A stretch of 64,000 bases of DNA from assembly GCF_009746125.1 (NCBI RefSeq), contig NZ_CP041352.1:523847-587846 (forward strand), read 5' to 3'. The notes beneath the pieces were generated by a model. The model worked only from the letters and a program-made list of their open reading frames with translations. It was not told the DNA's origin and searched no databases. Positions within the stretch are counted from its first letter, which is position 1; every line of letters starts with the position of its first letter. Below are positions 16,892 through 25,230 of the stretch, piece by piece. The position numbers and the translations under genes are program-made. Source of the stretch: Casimicrobium huifangae. Its GTDB lineage: Bacteria; Pseudomonadota; Gammaproteobacteria; Burkholderiales; Casimicrobiaceae.

Positions 16892-17450
16892 TTAGGCTTG
16901 CGTGGCGCCAGTCTCGCGCGAGCAAGCCATACAGCGCCGAATCAGAAACCTCGTCGCCAACAATCCAGCGCTCGCGCAACAAGCCTTCGCGGATGAAGCC
17001 AAGCTTCTCCAGGCTGCGGGCCGAGCCGGCGTTGCGCGGATCAATATCCGCTTCAAGCCTGTGCAAATCCAGTTCGCCAAAAGCAAAGCCAATCAGCGCG
17101 CTGACTGCCTCAAACATGTAGCCCTTGCGCCAGTGCGGGCGGGCGATGCCATAACCCACTTCGCCACGACGGCATTGTGCGTTGAGATTGAAGAGTGAGC
17201 AGGTGCCGATCAACCCATCACCATCGCGCAGAAAGATGCCCAGCCGCACGTGTTCACCGGCCGCCAGTTCACGCAGATCACGCTCAATTAACTGCGTTGC
17301 CTGATCCATCGATGTCCACGGTGCCGAGCTCCAGTAGCGCATGAAATCGGGGTCGGAATAGATGTCGTAAAGTGGTTCGGCGTCGGTGGCGGCAAGCGGC
17401 CGCAACCGCAATCTTGGCGTCAGCAGCGCAACATCAGAAAATGGCTTCAC
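16854..17450 (-). CDS. GNAT N-acetyltransferase (RimJ/RimL-like)
   Basis: This acetyltransferase of about 198 residues begins TPRLRLRPLAATDAEPLYDIYSD. It has the acetyl-CoA loop region RRGEVGYGIARPHWRKGYMFEAVSALIGFAF and the late RNAGSARSLEKLGFIREGLLRE block of the RimJ/RimL group. The likely target is a protein N-terminus or small amine; it cannot be specified. The start is uncertain: GTG at 17450-17448 is used, and TTG at 17474 is the in-frame alternative. It lies 34 bp downstream of the VOC gene. Confidence 0.87.
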   Translation of the reverse strand: MKPFSDVALLTPRLRLRPLAATDAEPLYDIYSDPDFMRYWSSAPWTSMDQATQLIERDLRELAAGEHVRLGIFLRDGDGLIGTCSLFNLNAQCRRGEVGYGIARPHWRKGYMFEAVSALIGFAFGELDLHRLEADIDPRNAGSARSLEKLGFIREGLLRERWIVGDEVSDSALYGLLARDWRHASLTTPDPESRCADK

Positions 17451-17484
17451 AGAGTTTGCCGTAACGAAGTGCAAACCGGCAACG

Positions 17485-17871
17485 TTACTGTCCGGCCGGC
17501 GGCTGCCACAACTCCACCTTGTTACCTTCGGGGTCCATCACCCAGCCAAACTTGCCGTATTCCGAGTCGTCAGTCTTGTCGAGCACGTTGCAGCCTTCGG
17601 CGCGCAGCGCCGCGAGCAGTGCATCAAGATCATCAACGCGGTAATTGATCATGAACGGCGCCTTGCTTGGCGCGAAGTGATCGCCACCAGCCTTGCCAAT
17701 TGACCACACTGTCGTGCCCTTCATTGCATTGCCGTCGCCGTCTGCCCAGGTGAATGCCGTGCCGCCCCAGCTTTGCACGTCAATGCCCAGGTGAGCCTTG
17801 TACCAGGCATGCATCGCTGCCGGGTCCTGCGCCTGAAAGAAGATTCCACCGATGCCGGTAACGCGCTTCAT
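17485..17871 (-). CDS. VOC (glyoxalase/bleomycin-resistance fold) family protein
   Basis: This 128-residue VOC protein reads VTGIGGIFFQAQDPAAMHAWYKAHLGI at the start and FGWVMDPEGNKVELWQPPAGQ at the end. It is a close relative of the 122-residue VOC protein at 10195-10563. A purine-rich AGGGGATCACA precedes the ATG. Substrate unknown. It is probably cotranscribed with the GNAT gene. Confidence 0.88.
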   Translation of the reverse strand: MKRVTGIGGIFFQAQDPAAMHAWYKAHLGIDVQSWGGTAFTWADGDGNAMKGTTVWSIGKAGGDHFAPSKAPFMINYRVDDLDALLAALRAEGCNVLDKTDDSEYGKFGWVMDPEGNKVELWQPPAGQ

Positions 17872-17943
17872 TGTGATCCCCTGCTGGATTGATGAGTGCC
17901 TAGCGTAGCGCGTTTGGGAGCGAGTAACGCTCCGGTCAGCGCA

Positions 17944-18750
17944 CTAGCGCGGACAGGTTCTGTTGGCCCACTCGTCGATGGAGTTAAACGTCGGCTCGGG
18001 TGCATTCGACCGTGCCACTCCATACTGACCAGATGTCACATAGACATTTCCGCTCACTGCGCCCGATGCCGTGTCGACAGCGTAAGTCTCCTTGACGTAA
18101 AAGCTGTCAAGCAGAGCCTCTGTGGCCGAAGCACGTTTGCGAAAGCAGAGCAGCTCAAGCTCATTGTCCAGAACCGGATTCTTCGGCATACGCCGTGCGT
18201 AGGCCAACTCAATCGGTTTATTGCCTCGCACCGCCCCTTTGCTGACTTGCCAAAAACTGCCGGAATCGCGCTGCAGTGCTTTTGCGCAAGCGGCGAGGAA
18301 ACGCAGTTCGTGTCGCTCGCCGGTCGATTGGGCAGAAGGGCAGGCCTGCGAGCAGGCGCCCTTGTCACCGGCAAGGCATTCGTCGGTCAGATGTGACTTC
18401 ACATTCCGCGCAACGGGTTCGAGTTTCTGGGTCAGTGACTTGTAGTAAGCGCGCTCCATCTTGTCCCATTCGGCACATGCGCTTGCGTTACCAGCGTCGC
18501 ATTCCTTCTTTTTCTCGCGAAGGGCTGGGGGCTTCGGGTTCTCCTCGGCGATCTGATGAAACTTGTCCATCGCCTGTCGCGATTTCGGCGCGGGCGTGGC
18601 TGGCGGCGCAGGCGCCACCGCAGCACCCGCGCACGGTTGATCTGAATAGGTCACCTTGCCGTCGGCCGACTGGCAGCGATGCACCTGAGCGTTAGCGACA
18701 CCGCCCAGCATCACACCTGCCAGGAAGAGCACACGCAAGCCAATGGCCAT
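17944..18750 (-). CDS. Secreted DUF4124-domain protein
   Basis: This 268-residue protein has a signal peptide (about residues 1-20, ending GGVANAQ) and then the DUF4124 pattern VHRCQSADGKVTYSDQPC. An Ala/Pro linker follows, then a Cys-rich region (ECDAGNASACAEW, DECLAGDKGACSQACPSA) with the spacing of Sel1-like or disulfide-bonded repeats, and a C-terminal domain. The frame extends to 18945, but the ATG at 18750 places the signal peptide at the N-terminus. DUF4124 has no known biochemical role. Probably periplasmic. Confidence 0.78.
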   Translation of the reverse strand: MAIGLRVLFLAGVMLGGVANAQVHRCQSADGKVTYSDQPCAGAAVAPAPPATPAPKSRQAMDKFHQIAEENPKPPALREKKKECDAGNASACAEWDKMERAYYKSLTQKLEPVARNVKSHLTDECLAGDKGACSQACPSAQSTGERHELRFLAACAKALQRDSGSFWQVSKGAVRGNKPIELAYARRMPKNPVLDNELELLCFRKRASATEALLDSFYVKETYAVDTASGAVSGNVYVTSGQYGVARSNAPEPTFNSIDEWANRTCPR

Positions 18751-19159
18751 GCGGTCCAGCACGTGTGTAGCGTCAAGTGCGTGGCAGGACGGGGTGGGCC
18801 GCGATTGGTGATCGCGCCGGGTCTGTTCAGTACTCATTCGCAGAAGAGGATTCCAGTCAATCGCTTGCGGCACAGGAAGCAACCGGTGCCGCACTTGTGT
18901 TGTGGTTGGGACGTCTTGGGAATGATTCCGCACACTGGTGTGCATTCACCCGCAGCCGCGTTTCGACACCAGCGTGATCGCCGATGTCAGGCGTGGAAAG
19001 TATAGAGTCCGCACTTCACGTGGAGCGCGCCTTGTTTGCGCCATCGCTTGATAAGGATCGAGTTTCGGACTATTCCCGGCAGCGAATCCTGGGCAACGTT
19101 CCGGTGCTGCTTCGTAAGCGCACCTCGAAGGTCACCGAGCAGCCAATGACGGCCCGACG
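18751..19159. other. 409-bp spacer without a supported gene
   Basis: The spacer lies upstream of the DUF4124 gene and downstream of the peptidase gene, both on the minus strand. It should hold the DUF4124 promoter. Reading frames here are short, look unlike known proteins and have no good start sites. I saw no terminator, repeat-family copy or RNA gene. Confidence 0.5.
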
Positions 19160-20701
19160 CTATCGGCACCCCGCCACATACGCCGCCACTCCCGAGGCTC
19201 CATTGAGCAACGTACCCAGCGGCCCAACACCGCTAGCCAGCGCGCTGCTGGTTACGCCGCGCATGGCACGCTGAACGATGGTGCCGTCGTGCAGCGTGAG
19301 CGTGTTGCCGCTGCGGTCGAGGTCATAGTCCTTGCTGGCTATGTAGCTCTCGATCGTTGCCGGTTGCGTGCGCGCCGCGCCTGCCTGGTTGATGCCGGCA
19401 ATCAGCGCATTACCGCGCATGCCGAACAGGTAACGCAGCAGCAACACACCATCGCGATCCGGCTCAACGGTGCCGCTGCCATCAATGTCGAGATCACAAA
19501 TCTTGCTTGACGGATGCCCTGCCGGCAACGTGTGCATCGCCCAGCTGGTCGGGCTGGAGCCGTTGTAGGCGCAGGCCGTGATGCCGTCGCGCGTCAGGTT
19601 CATGCGTGTGCAGTTGCTGTCGTAGTCAGCAGTCACTGTGGTGGCATTGATGCGCCAGCCCGAGAACTCGCTCTGGTCAATCGCCACTTGCGCGCCGCTG
19701 GCGAGCAACGTCACGTGCGTGTGTGGCCCGGTCGAGCTGCCGCCCTGGCAGAGCGCCTGCGCCTGATTGTCGGCATAGTCTGCCAGCCGCTGGCCGGTGA
19801 CTACCGTGGCACCGTTGCTCACCGCCACATTGGACAGGTGGTAATAGTTGGTGGCCCAGCCGTTCGCATTGGTCACGCGAACATTGCACGAAGAGTACAC
19901 AGTGACCGTACCGCCATGCGCCGCATGCACAGGCGCATTGGTTGTGCTTGTGGTCCACTGCGGCCAGCCTCGCGAGAAATCGATGGACGATTGCGGCGAC
20001 GCACAGGGCGTGGGGTTGCAACTGCCGGATGTGGTGTGCACGCCGTTGAAGCTCCAGCCGGATTGCCCGGCCAGCCAGGGCAGGCGCAGGAAGAGCGCGG
20101 GCGCTGCCTTTTCTGATTCGGCCTCAACGGCAACCTGCGGTGCGCCGTAGCGCGTGCGCCAGCGCTCGCTCAGTTTGCGCGCATCGCCATCGCCCGCGAG
20201 AAACGTCGCCGCCACCGCCCGTGCGCCAAAACTCTGCCCTGCCAGCGCCAGCACCCGTGCGCGGGTGCGCGCGATACCGCCGTCCTGCTGGCTACGGCCG
20301 GTCTCGAACATATGCGAAACAGCGCCGACGAACTGGTCCAGCCGTTCGCCAGCCGCAGTGCTGTCAAGCCCATCCAGATTGCCCAGCAAATCGCTCTCGT
20401 CCGCCAGCAAGGCCAGCAGCCGCGGGTTCACGCTGTAGCGGCCAGCACGATCAATCACCCGGTCAACCCAAGGCGCCAGCTTTGCCGATTGCGCCACGAT
20501 GCGCCGCGCCTCCGCCACGTCCAGCACGCGCGTGTCCCACACCAGCTCGGCGTCGGTGAGGGCTGCAGCTGCATCGACTGGCGCGGCAACTGCCGGTGCA
20601 GCGTACAGCGCGTTTGCCAGCACACCGACGACAAGCGGCGCGAGATATCGACGACGTTGCCGCTGGATTGGTCTCATCACCGAAAAAAGTGTGGTTGTCA
20701 T
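19160..20701 (-). CDS. Secreted LasA-like M23 metallopeptidase with dockerin-like C-terminus
   Basis: This exported protein of about 513 residues has a signal peptide (RRRYLAPLVVGVLANALYAA, cleavage near AVAA). An N-terminal prodomain-like helical region (about 40-200) precedes a LasA/M23 domain (about 205-380). Candidate zinc ligands there are Asp in SSIDFSRGWP, His in VHAAHGG and His-x-His in GPHTHVTLL. C-terminal are two EF-hand/dockerin-like segments, DLDIDGSGTVEPDRDGVLLL and DYDLDRSGNTLTLHDGTIV, plus a terminal Cys. Likely a staphylolytic or elastolytic-type endopeptidase acting on peptidoglycan cross-bridges. Start: ATG at 20701; ATG at 20677 is possible. Confidence 0.85.
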   Translation of the reverse strand: MTTTLFSVMRPIQRQRRRYLAPLVVGVLANALYAAPAVAAPVDAAAALTDAELVWDTRVLDVAEARRIVAQSAKLAPWVDRVIDRAGRYSVNPRLLALLADESDLLGNLDGLDSTAAGERLDQFVGAVSHMFETGRSQQDGGIARTRARVLALAGQSFGARAVAATFLAGDGDARKLSERWRTRYGAPQVAVEAESEKAAPALFLRLPWLAGQSGWSFNGVHTTSGSCNPTPCASPQSSIDFSRGWPQWTTSTTNAPVHAAHGGTVTVYSSCNVRVTNANGWATNYYHLSNVAVSNGATVVTGQRLADYADNQAQALCQGGSSTGPHTHVTLLASGAQVAIDQSEFSGWRINATTVTADYDSNCTRMNLTRDGITACAYNGSSPTSWAMHTLPAGHPSSKICDLDIDGSGTVEPDRDGVLLLRYLFGMRGNALIAGINQAGAARTQPATIESYIASKDYDLDRSGNTLTLHDGTIVQRAMRGVTSSALASGVGPLGTLLNGASGVAAYVAGCR

Positions 20702-20871
20702 CGCCTGGCTCTTTGCAAACACGCGCCCGTCGTGCAAGCTGGGCAGGATAGCAAACGAGAGCGGCGAATCACGACAGACAACCTGTGCGAGAACGGCCGC
20801 CCGACGTAGCCGCGTCGCTGCGCGGCCGGATCGCGGCGATTTTCGGCTGCAAACGACGACTCACCAGAAAG

Positions 20872-21315
20872 TCATCTCCCGCAACGGCAGACGGATGGGG
20901 CTTGCAACCCCATCTCGCGATCAGTGACGTAGCGGGTGGTGAGCATCTCCGGGAATACGGTGAGCTGGTTGAGGCTGACGAGTGGGTGCCACGCGGCCTC
21001 GGTGATGTGCTCGGCCACGGCTTCGGGGTGGGTGCAGTCCAGGTGCCCGCCGGTGAGCCGCGCGGCGAACCAGAACTTGACGGTGCGGCACTCGGGGCTG
21101 AAGAACTCCTCGATGTAGAGGAGCTTGCCAATCGCCACCTCCACGCCCGCCTCCTCACGCGCCTCCCGCGTGGCTGCGGTCTCGAGCGTCTCCGCCCCCT
21201 TCACGCCCCCGCCCGGCGCCACCCAGAAGTCATACGCGCCCGGCTTGACGTGACAAACCAGCAGCACGCGGTCCTCGTGCTCGATGATTACGCCGGTGGA
21301 GATTAGGTGTTGCAT
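20872..21315 (-). CDS. Nudix hydrolase
   Basis: This 147-residue protein has a complete Nudix box, G-x5-E-x7-R-E-A-R-E-E-A-G-V, within GGGVKGAETLETAATREARE (about residues 35-60). It would hydrolyse a nucleoside diphosphate linked to another moiety. The frame is open to 21567, but the ATG at 21315 gives MQHLISTGVIIEHEDRVLLV, a normal Nudix N-terminus. Substrate unknown. It is the last ordinary-GC gene before a lower-GC patch. Confidence 0.88.
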   Translation of the reverse strand: MQHLISTGVIIEHEDRVLLVCHVKPGAYDFWVAPGGGVKGAETLETAATREAREEAGVEVAIGKLLYIEEFFSPECRTVKFWFAARLTGGHLDCTHPEAVAEHITEAAWHPLVSLNQLTVFPEMLTTRYVTDREMGLQAPSVCRCGR

Positions 21316-21605
21316 GGGGACGAGCGAAGTCCTTGGTTGACAAGGTATTAGGCTTTGACACGGTGTTCCTCGGAATCCTTCACTTCGAGTCGGCGAAGCA
21401 ACGCGAAAAGTCGAGCCCCTTTGAGTACAGCCCGGACGTGTGGCAAGGAGGTCGAACCGAGTCTTGCAATCACGTTGGCAGACGTATTGGGAACGTACAA
21501 TGCACGTTGCGCTAACGACAAATTCGGAAGGCATTTGCAGTATCGCAAGTTGCCTTCCACGCCACAATTCAGTCCAATCGAACAGGCACTTGGAGTACTA
21601 GCAAG

Positions 21606-21971
21606 ATGTCGGCCTCAAATGTTTTCCCTCATGCGATCCTCGTGGCGATGGCCATCGCGATTGCTGGCGAAGCAAATGCTGGGTATTTCAATGGAGCTAG
21701 ACTGAAGGACCTTGTCGATGCTGACGACAGAGTAGAAAGCGCGAACGCTAGCCCTTCGGATTTTCAAAAGAGCGGCCTACTTTTGGGATTTGTTGCCGGT
21801 GTGCACGATACAGCTAATGGCACGGCATTCTGTGGGCGGTCGTATGTGACAATCGGACAAGCGGTCGCAGTAGTTAAGAAGTATTTCCGTGAAAACCCGA
21901 ATAAATGGGATCAACAAGCTAGTGATCTTGTGTCCAATGCATTGTCGTCGGCGTTTCCGTGCCGGAAATAG
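21606..21971 (+). CDS. Rap1a/Tai-like secreted protein
   Basis: This 121-residue protein has a signal peptide (ILVAMAIAIAGEANA). Its mature part shows the Rap1a/Tai pattern: GFVAGVHDTANGTAFC, then TIGQAVAVVKKYFRENPNKWDQQASDLVSNALSSAFPC, with paired cysteines. Characterised members are periplasmic immunity proteins for type VI secretion amidase effectors; many homologues are orphans. No effector or T6SS gene is in the window, so an immunity role is only a family inference. Base composition is lower in GC than the flanking genes. A 33-bp stem (21526-21558, GGAAGGCA/TGCCTTCC) lies upstream. Confidence 0.72.
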   Translation: MSASNVFPHAILVAMAIAIAGEANAGYFNGARLKDLVDADDRVESANASPSDFQKSGLLLGFVAGVHDTANGTAFCGRSYVTIGQAVAVVKKYFRENPNKWDQQASDLVSNALSSAFPCRK

Positions 21972-22085
21972 TCATGAATTGAGAGGCGCTGCAACTTCGC
22001 AGAGGCAGTGAATTTGTTAGTCCAGCGCGTCTACCCTTCTATGCAAATCCATTGATCGAAAGTGGTATCACTTATTGCCACCGTT

Positions 22086-22757
22086 TCAGGTAATCACGAG
22101 GCGTTTCTGCAGCTCCCGTTCTACCCATCCTGCGAAACGCTCGACCTCAAGTAGGGCAGCAAACAGCTTTTCCTTGGTAACGTCGATTGGTGGTGCAGCG
22201 AACCAAATATGTTCTTCCTCGTTCCAGTCGCAGAACGTTGAAGCGAAATTCTCCTGGATCAGCGTTGGTGTGCATAGCTTCTCTAGATCGCTTATCGAGT
22301 AGTGCGCCCTACAGTTTGTTATTGAATCAGGATGTTGCGTTCTGTTTCGCGCGAGAACAATTTCTTCAAATAGCCTGAGCCCGCACGGGCTGTCAGCAAA
22401 TTGAATACAAAGACGACGTGCAAAATATGCTTGGTAGCCTGCAAACCATCCGTTCTTGAAGGCCGCGTTATCCGATGCATCTAAAGTTACTCCCACCCGA
22501 CCCACCGTTGTTTTCAGATACAAATGAAATACTGACGTGAGAGTCGATAGGCAAAGACGCCCGAGTAGTTGGAGACTTTCTTCCGCATCTATCCATTCCG
22601 CCAAAAACGGTGGTTCGGAGGTATCGCCGAGTGGAGGAATGAACGGCTCGTCGGCCGCAGAAATCTGGCGCTTTCGTTCTACAAACGGTACTGACGACAT
22701 CTCGTAGAACCACCGAATGAAACTTACCCTCTGAGCTAAAAAGAATCGCAAGTCCAT
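22086..22757 (-). CDS. Unknown protein with HEPN-type RNxxxH motif
   Basis: This 223-residue cytoplasmic protein has no recognised family name. It is largely helical. It carries EEIVLARNRTQHPDSI (about residues 131-146), where R137-N138-x3-H142 matches the R-(N/D/H)-x3-5-H active motif of HEPN domain ribonucleases. The helix before it (about residues 98-118) would suit a HEPN bundle. Codon usage and GC are clearly lower than in flanking genes, a sign of acquisition. A 7-bp inverted repeat (GACGTCA-6-TGACGTC, 22843-22862) lies upstream of the start. Function is not established. Confidence 0.6.
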   Translation of the reverse strand: MDLRFFLAQRVSFIRWFYEMSSVPFVERKRQISAADEPFIPPLGDTSEPPFLAEWIDAEESLQLLGRLCLSTLTSVFHLYLKTTVGRVGVTLDASDNAAFKNGWFAGYQAYFARRLCIQFADSPCGLRLFEEIVLARNRTQHPDSITNCRAHYSISDLEKLCTPTLIQENFASTFCDWNEEEHIWFAAPPIDVTKEKLFAALLEVERFAGWVERELQKRLVIT

Positions 22758-22842
22758 GGTGGTGCCTTGGTGTTAAACCGCTGTCGAAATGTGTCTTGCG
22801 CCCGCATGGTTATGTTGTCGCGCGTTTCAGAAATGCGAGCTT

Positions 22843-22862
22843 GACGTCATTTTCGTGACGTC
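22843..22862. promoter_or_regulatory. Inverted repeat upstream of the HEPN-like gene
   Basis: GACGTCA, six bases, TGACGTC: a perfect 7-bp inverted repeat 86 bp upstream of the minus-strand start at 22757. It could be an operator. A T-rich stretch (TTTTTTTT near 22900) lies further upstream. No protein is known to bind it. Confidence 0.35.
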
Positions 22863-22971
22863 TCAGAGCTTTTGGTACAGAGCGCTGCTAACCAGTTTTT
22901 TTTAGCAGATCGGCTAGGCTAATCGTGTAGGTGGGCTGCTTTGCTGCCTGCGCGGTTCGGTCGCGACGCCG

Positions 22972-23157
22972 CTACGGTCGCACTAGCCGCACTTGCACGC
23001 GATACCCGAGCGCCTGTGCGTAGCGTTGCAGAGTGGCAAGTGATGGCGAGTGTTTTGCGTTGGCCGATTCCAGTCTTGCCACGGCGGACCGGCTGGTGCC
23101 CATGCGCTCGGCGACTTCGGCTTGCCTGATACCGCACGGCGCACTGAACGCACCCAA
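22972..23157 (-). pseudogene. Truncated XRE/HigA-type antitoxin fragment
   Basis: The frame encodes QAEVAERMGTSRSAVARLES followed by HSPSLATLQRYAQALGYRVQVRLV, the second half of a helix-turn-helix antitoxin of the XRE/HigA type. The expected N-terminal extension and first helix (about 40-50 residues) are missing. Upstream the frame runs into the fadD terminator and then fadD antisense. The only starts are TTG codons at 23157-23160 with no ribosome-binding site. No toxin gene was seen beside it. It is best read as a decayed gene. Confidence 0.6.
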
Positions 23158-23159
23158 CA

Positions 23160-23182
23160 AAAACGGCCCGTAGGGCCGTTTT
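23160..23182 (-). terminator. Rho-independent terminator of fadD
   Basis: A perfect stem AAAACGGCCC/GGGCCGTTTT with a 3-nt loop is followed on the minus strand by TTTTTG. It lies 38 bp after the fadD stop and ends that minus-strand transcript. Confidence 0.85.
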
Positions 23183-23219
23183 GTGACATGTTGCGGAGGC
23201 GCAACTATCAGTCGGGCAA

Positions 23220-24914
23220 CTACGCCGCCTTCTTCTCCATGTCGCGCAGCTCGCGGCGCAGGATCTTGCCTACTGGTGTCTTGGGCAAATCGGCGCGGAA
23301 GACGATGTACTTCGGCTTTTTGTACCCAGCGAGGTTGGCTTCGCAGTAGTCGCGCACCTGCTGCTCGGTGAGGGCCGGGTCTTTCTTGACGATGAACACC
23401 TTGACCGCTTCGCCGGATTTTTCGTCGGGCACGCCGATCACTGCGCACTCGAGCACGCCGGGGCAACTGGCGACCACATCCTCTACCTCGTTCGGGTAGA
23501 CGTTGAAGCCGGATACCAGCACCATGTCCTTCTTGCGGTCCACAATCTTCACGTAGCCGCGCTCGTCCATCACGCCGATGTCGCCGGTCTTGAAGAAGCC
23601 GTCCGGTGCGAACACCTTGGCGGTTTCGTCGGGGCGCTGCCAGTAGCCCGCCATCACCTGCGGGCCGCGGATGCAGATTTCGCCTGGCTCGCCTTGCTTG
23701 ACGTCCTTGTTGTCGTCATCGCGGATGGCGATCTCGGTGCTCGGCAGCGGCAGGCCGATCGTGCCGGAGTAGGCGTCAGTGTCGGTCGGGTTGCAGGTGG
23801 CGGAGGGGGACGTCTCCGAGAGGCCGTAGCCCTCGACGATGGGGCAGCCGGTGGCCGCCAGCCATTTGTCGGCCACCGCCTTCTGCACCGCCATACCGCC
23901 GCCGTTGGCCACGCGCATGTCGCTCACGTCCAGCTCCTTGAACGAGGGCTCGTTGAGCAGCGCGTTATAGAGCGTGTTGACGGCCGGGAACATGTGGATC
24001 TTGAAGCCCTTCAGCGCCTTGATGGTGCCGGGGAAGTCGCGCGCGTTCGGGATCAGGATCACCAGCCCGCCGGTGCGCACCGCCAGCAGGAAGCAGACCG
24101 TGAAGGCGAAGATGTGATACAGCGGCAGCGCGCAGACGGTGGTGAGCTGCTCCGGCGGCTTCGGCTTTTTCGGGTTGGTCAGCGCCGGCTGCATCCACGC
24201 CTCGGACTGCAGCACGTTGGCCACGATGTTGCGGTGGAGCAGGGTGGCGCCCTTCGATACGCCGGTGGTGCCGCCGGTGTATTGCAGCACGGCCGGGTCT
24301 TCGAATTTCGCCTTCGACGGGGACAGCGCCAGCGGTTTGCCGCGGGCAATGGCGTCGTTGAACTTCACGGCCGTGGGCAGCGAGAACGGGGGCACCAGCT
24401 TTTTCTTCTTGCGCACCACGTAGTTGACCAGCGAGCCCTTGATGAAGCCCAGCATGTCGCCCATCGCGGCAAGGATGACGTGCTTCACCGGTGTTTTGTC
24501 GAGCACCTGCTGCAGCGTGGCGCCAAAGTTCTCCAGAATCACGATGGCTTTGGCGCCGGAGTCCTTCAACTGGTGCTCCAGCTCGCGCGGCGTGTAGAGC
24601 GGGTTGACGTTCACCACCACAAAGCCGGCGCGCAGGATGGCTGCCACCGAGACCGGGTACTGGATCACGTTGGGCATCATGCAGGCGACGCGGTCGCCCG
24701 GCTGCAGGCCCACGCTTTGCAGGTAGGCGCCGAGCGCGCGGGAGAGTTCGTCCACCTCGCCATAGGTGACGTTTTTGCCCATGCTGTTGAAGGCGGCGCG
24801 ATGGGCGTACTTCTGGAAGCTCTCCTCCAGCAGTTGCACGATCGAGCTGTACTGGTCGTACTTGATGGTGGCGGGTACGCCGGCCGGATAGTTGTTCAGC
24901 CAGGGTTTGTCCAC
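23220..24914 (-). CDS. fadD: Long-chain-fatty-acid--CoA ligase (FadD-type)
   Basis: This enzyme activates fatty acids to acyl-CoA through an acyl-adenylate. The 564-residue protein has the AMP-binding P-loop-like motif YTGGTTGVSKGA (about residues 213-224), the VEGYGLSETSP motif, GEICIRGPQVMAGYWQRPDET, DGFFKTGDIGVMDERGYV, and the C-terminal KKPKYIVFRADLPKTPVGKILRRELR with the adenylation Lys. The GTG start follows GAGGAGGAA with good spacing. It is monocistronic with its own terminator, and divergent from the ABC-F gene across repeat copy B. Confidence 0.94.
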   Translation of the reverse strand: MDKPWLNNYPAGVPATIKYDQYSSIVQLLEESFQKYAHRAAFNSMGKNVTYGEVDELSRALGAYLQSVGLQPGDRVACMMPNVIQYPVSVAAILRAGFVVVNVNPLYTPRELEHQLKDSGAKAIVILENFGATLQQVLDKTPVKHVILAAMGDMLGFIKGSLVNYVVRKKKKLVPPFSLPTAVKFNDAIARGKPLALSPSKAKFEDPAVLQYTGGTTGVSKGATLLHRNIVANVLQSEAWMQPALTNPKKPKPPEQLTTVCALPLYHIFAFTVCFLLAVRTGGLVILIPNARDFPGTIKALKGFKIHMFPAVNTLYNALLNEPSFKELDVSDMRVANGGGMAVQKAVADKWLAATGCPIVEGYGLSETSPSATCNPTDTDAYSGTIGLPLPSTEIAIRDDDNKDVKQGEPGEICIRGPQVMAGYWQRPDETAKVFAPDGFFKTGDIGVMDERGYVKIVDRKKDMVLVSGFNVYPNEVEDVVASCPGVLECAVIGVPDEKSGEAVKVFIVKKDPALTEQQVRDYCEANLAGYKKPKYIVFRADLPKTPVGKILRRELRDMEKKAA

Positions 24915-25089
24915 GGGTTCCTCCTCGTTGAAACAGTGCGACGGCGCGTCGGTGCGCGGCGTCGGTGGTCAGTGATTGCCGTTGCGCGCAATGTGAAGCA
25001 GCGCAACGCTTTGCAGGGCATGATAGCAGCGCAAATTTTGGCTGCGGTGCAGCAATTTGCGCGTTTGAACTGGCGCGCGACAGTCGATC

Positions 25090-25204
25090 ATCTTTTGGCT
25101 GAAAGCCTGATTGGATATGGGCAAAAATCGTAATTCGGCTAATAGTCGACTTTTTGCTAATTGCGGTGGCAAACCCAATGCAGACGCCGTTTGAGAAAAA
25201 AGAT
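25090..25204. repeat. Dispersed 116-bp inverted-repeat element, copy B
   Basis: This is a 115-bp copy. The left arm runs ATCTTTTGGCTGAAAGCCTG and then GATATGGGCA. The right arm, other strand, runs ATCTTTTTTCTCAAACGGCG and then CATTGGGTTTGCC. The centre is AGTCGACTTTTTGC. It lies between divergent fadD and the ABC-F gene, ending within 30 bp of the ABC-F start, so it may carry or influence promoter sequence. Confidence 0.78.
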
Positions 25205-25230
25205 GAATGCCTGCCGACTACACTTTGCGG

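Noticed and set aside
18984-19274. 96-codon plus-strand frame in the spacer by the peptidase gene
   Set aside because: It overlaps the peptidase gene antisense at its 3' end and has no protein-like features.
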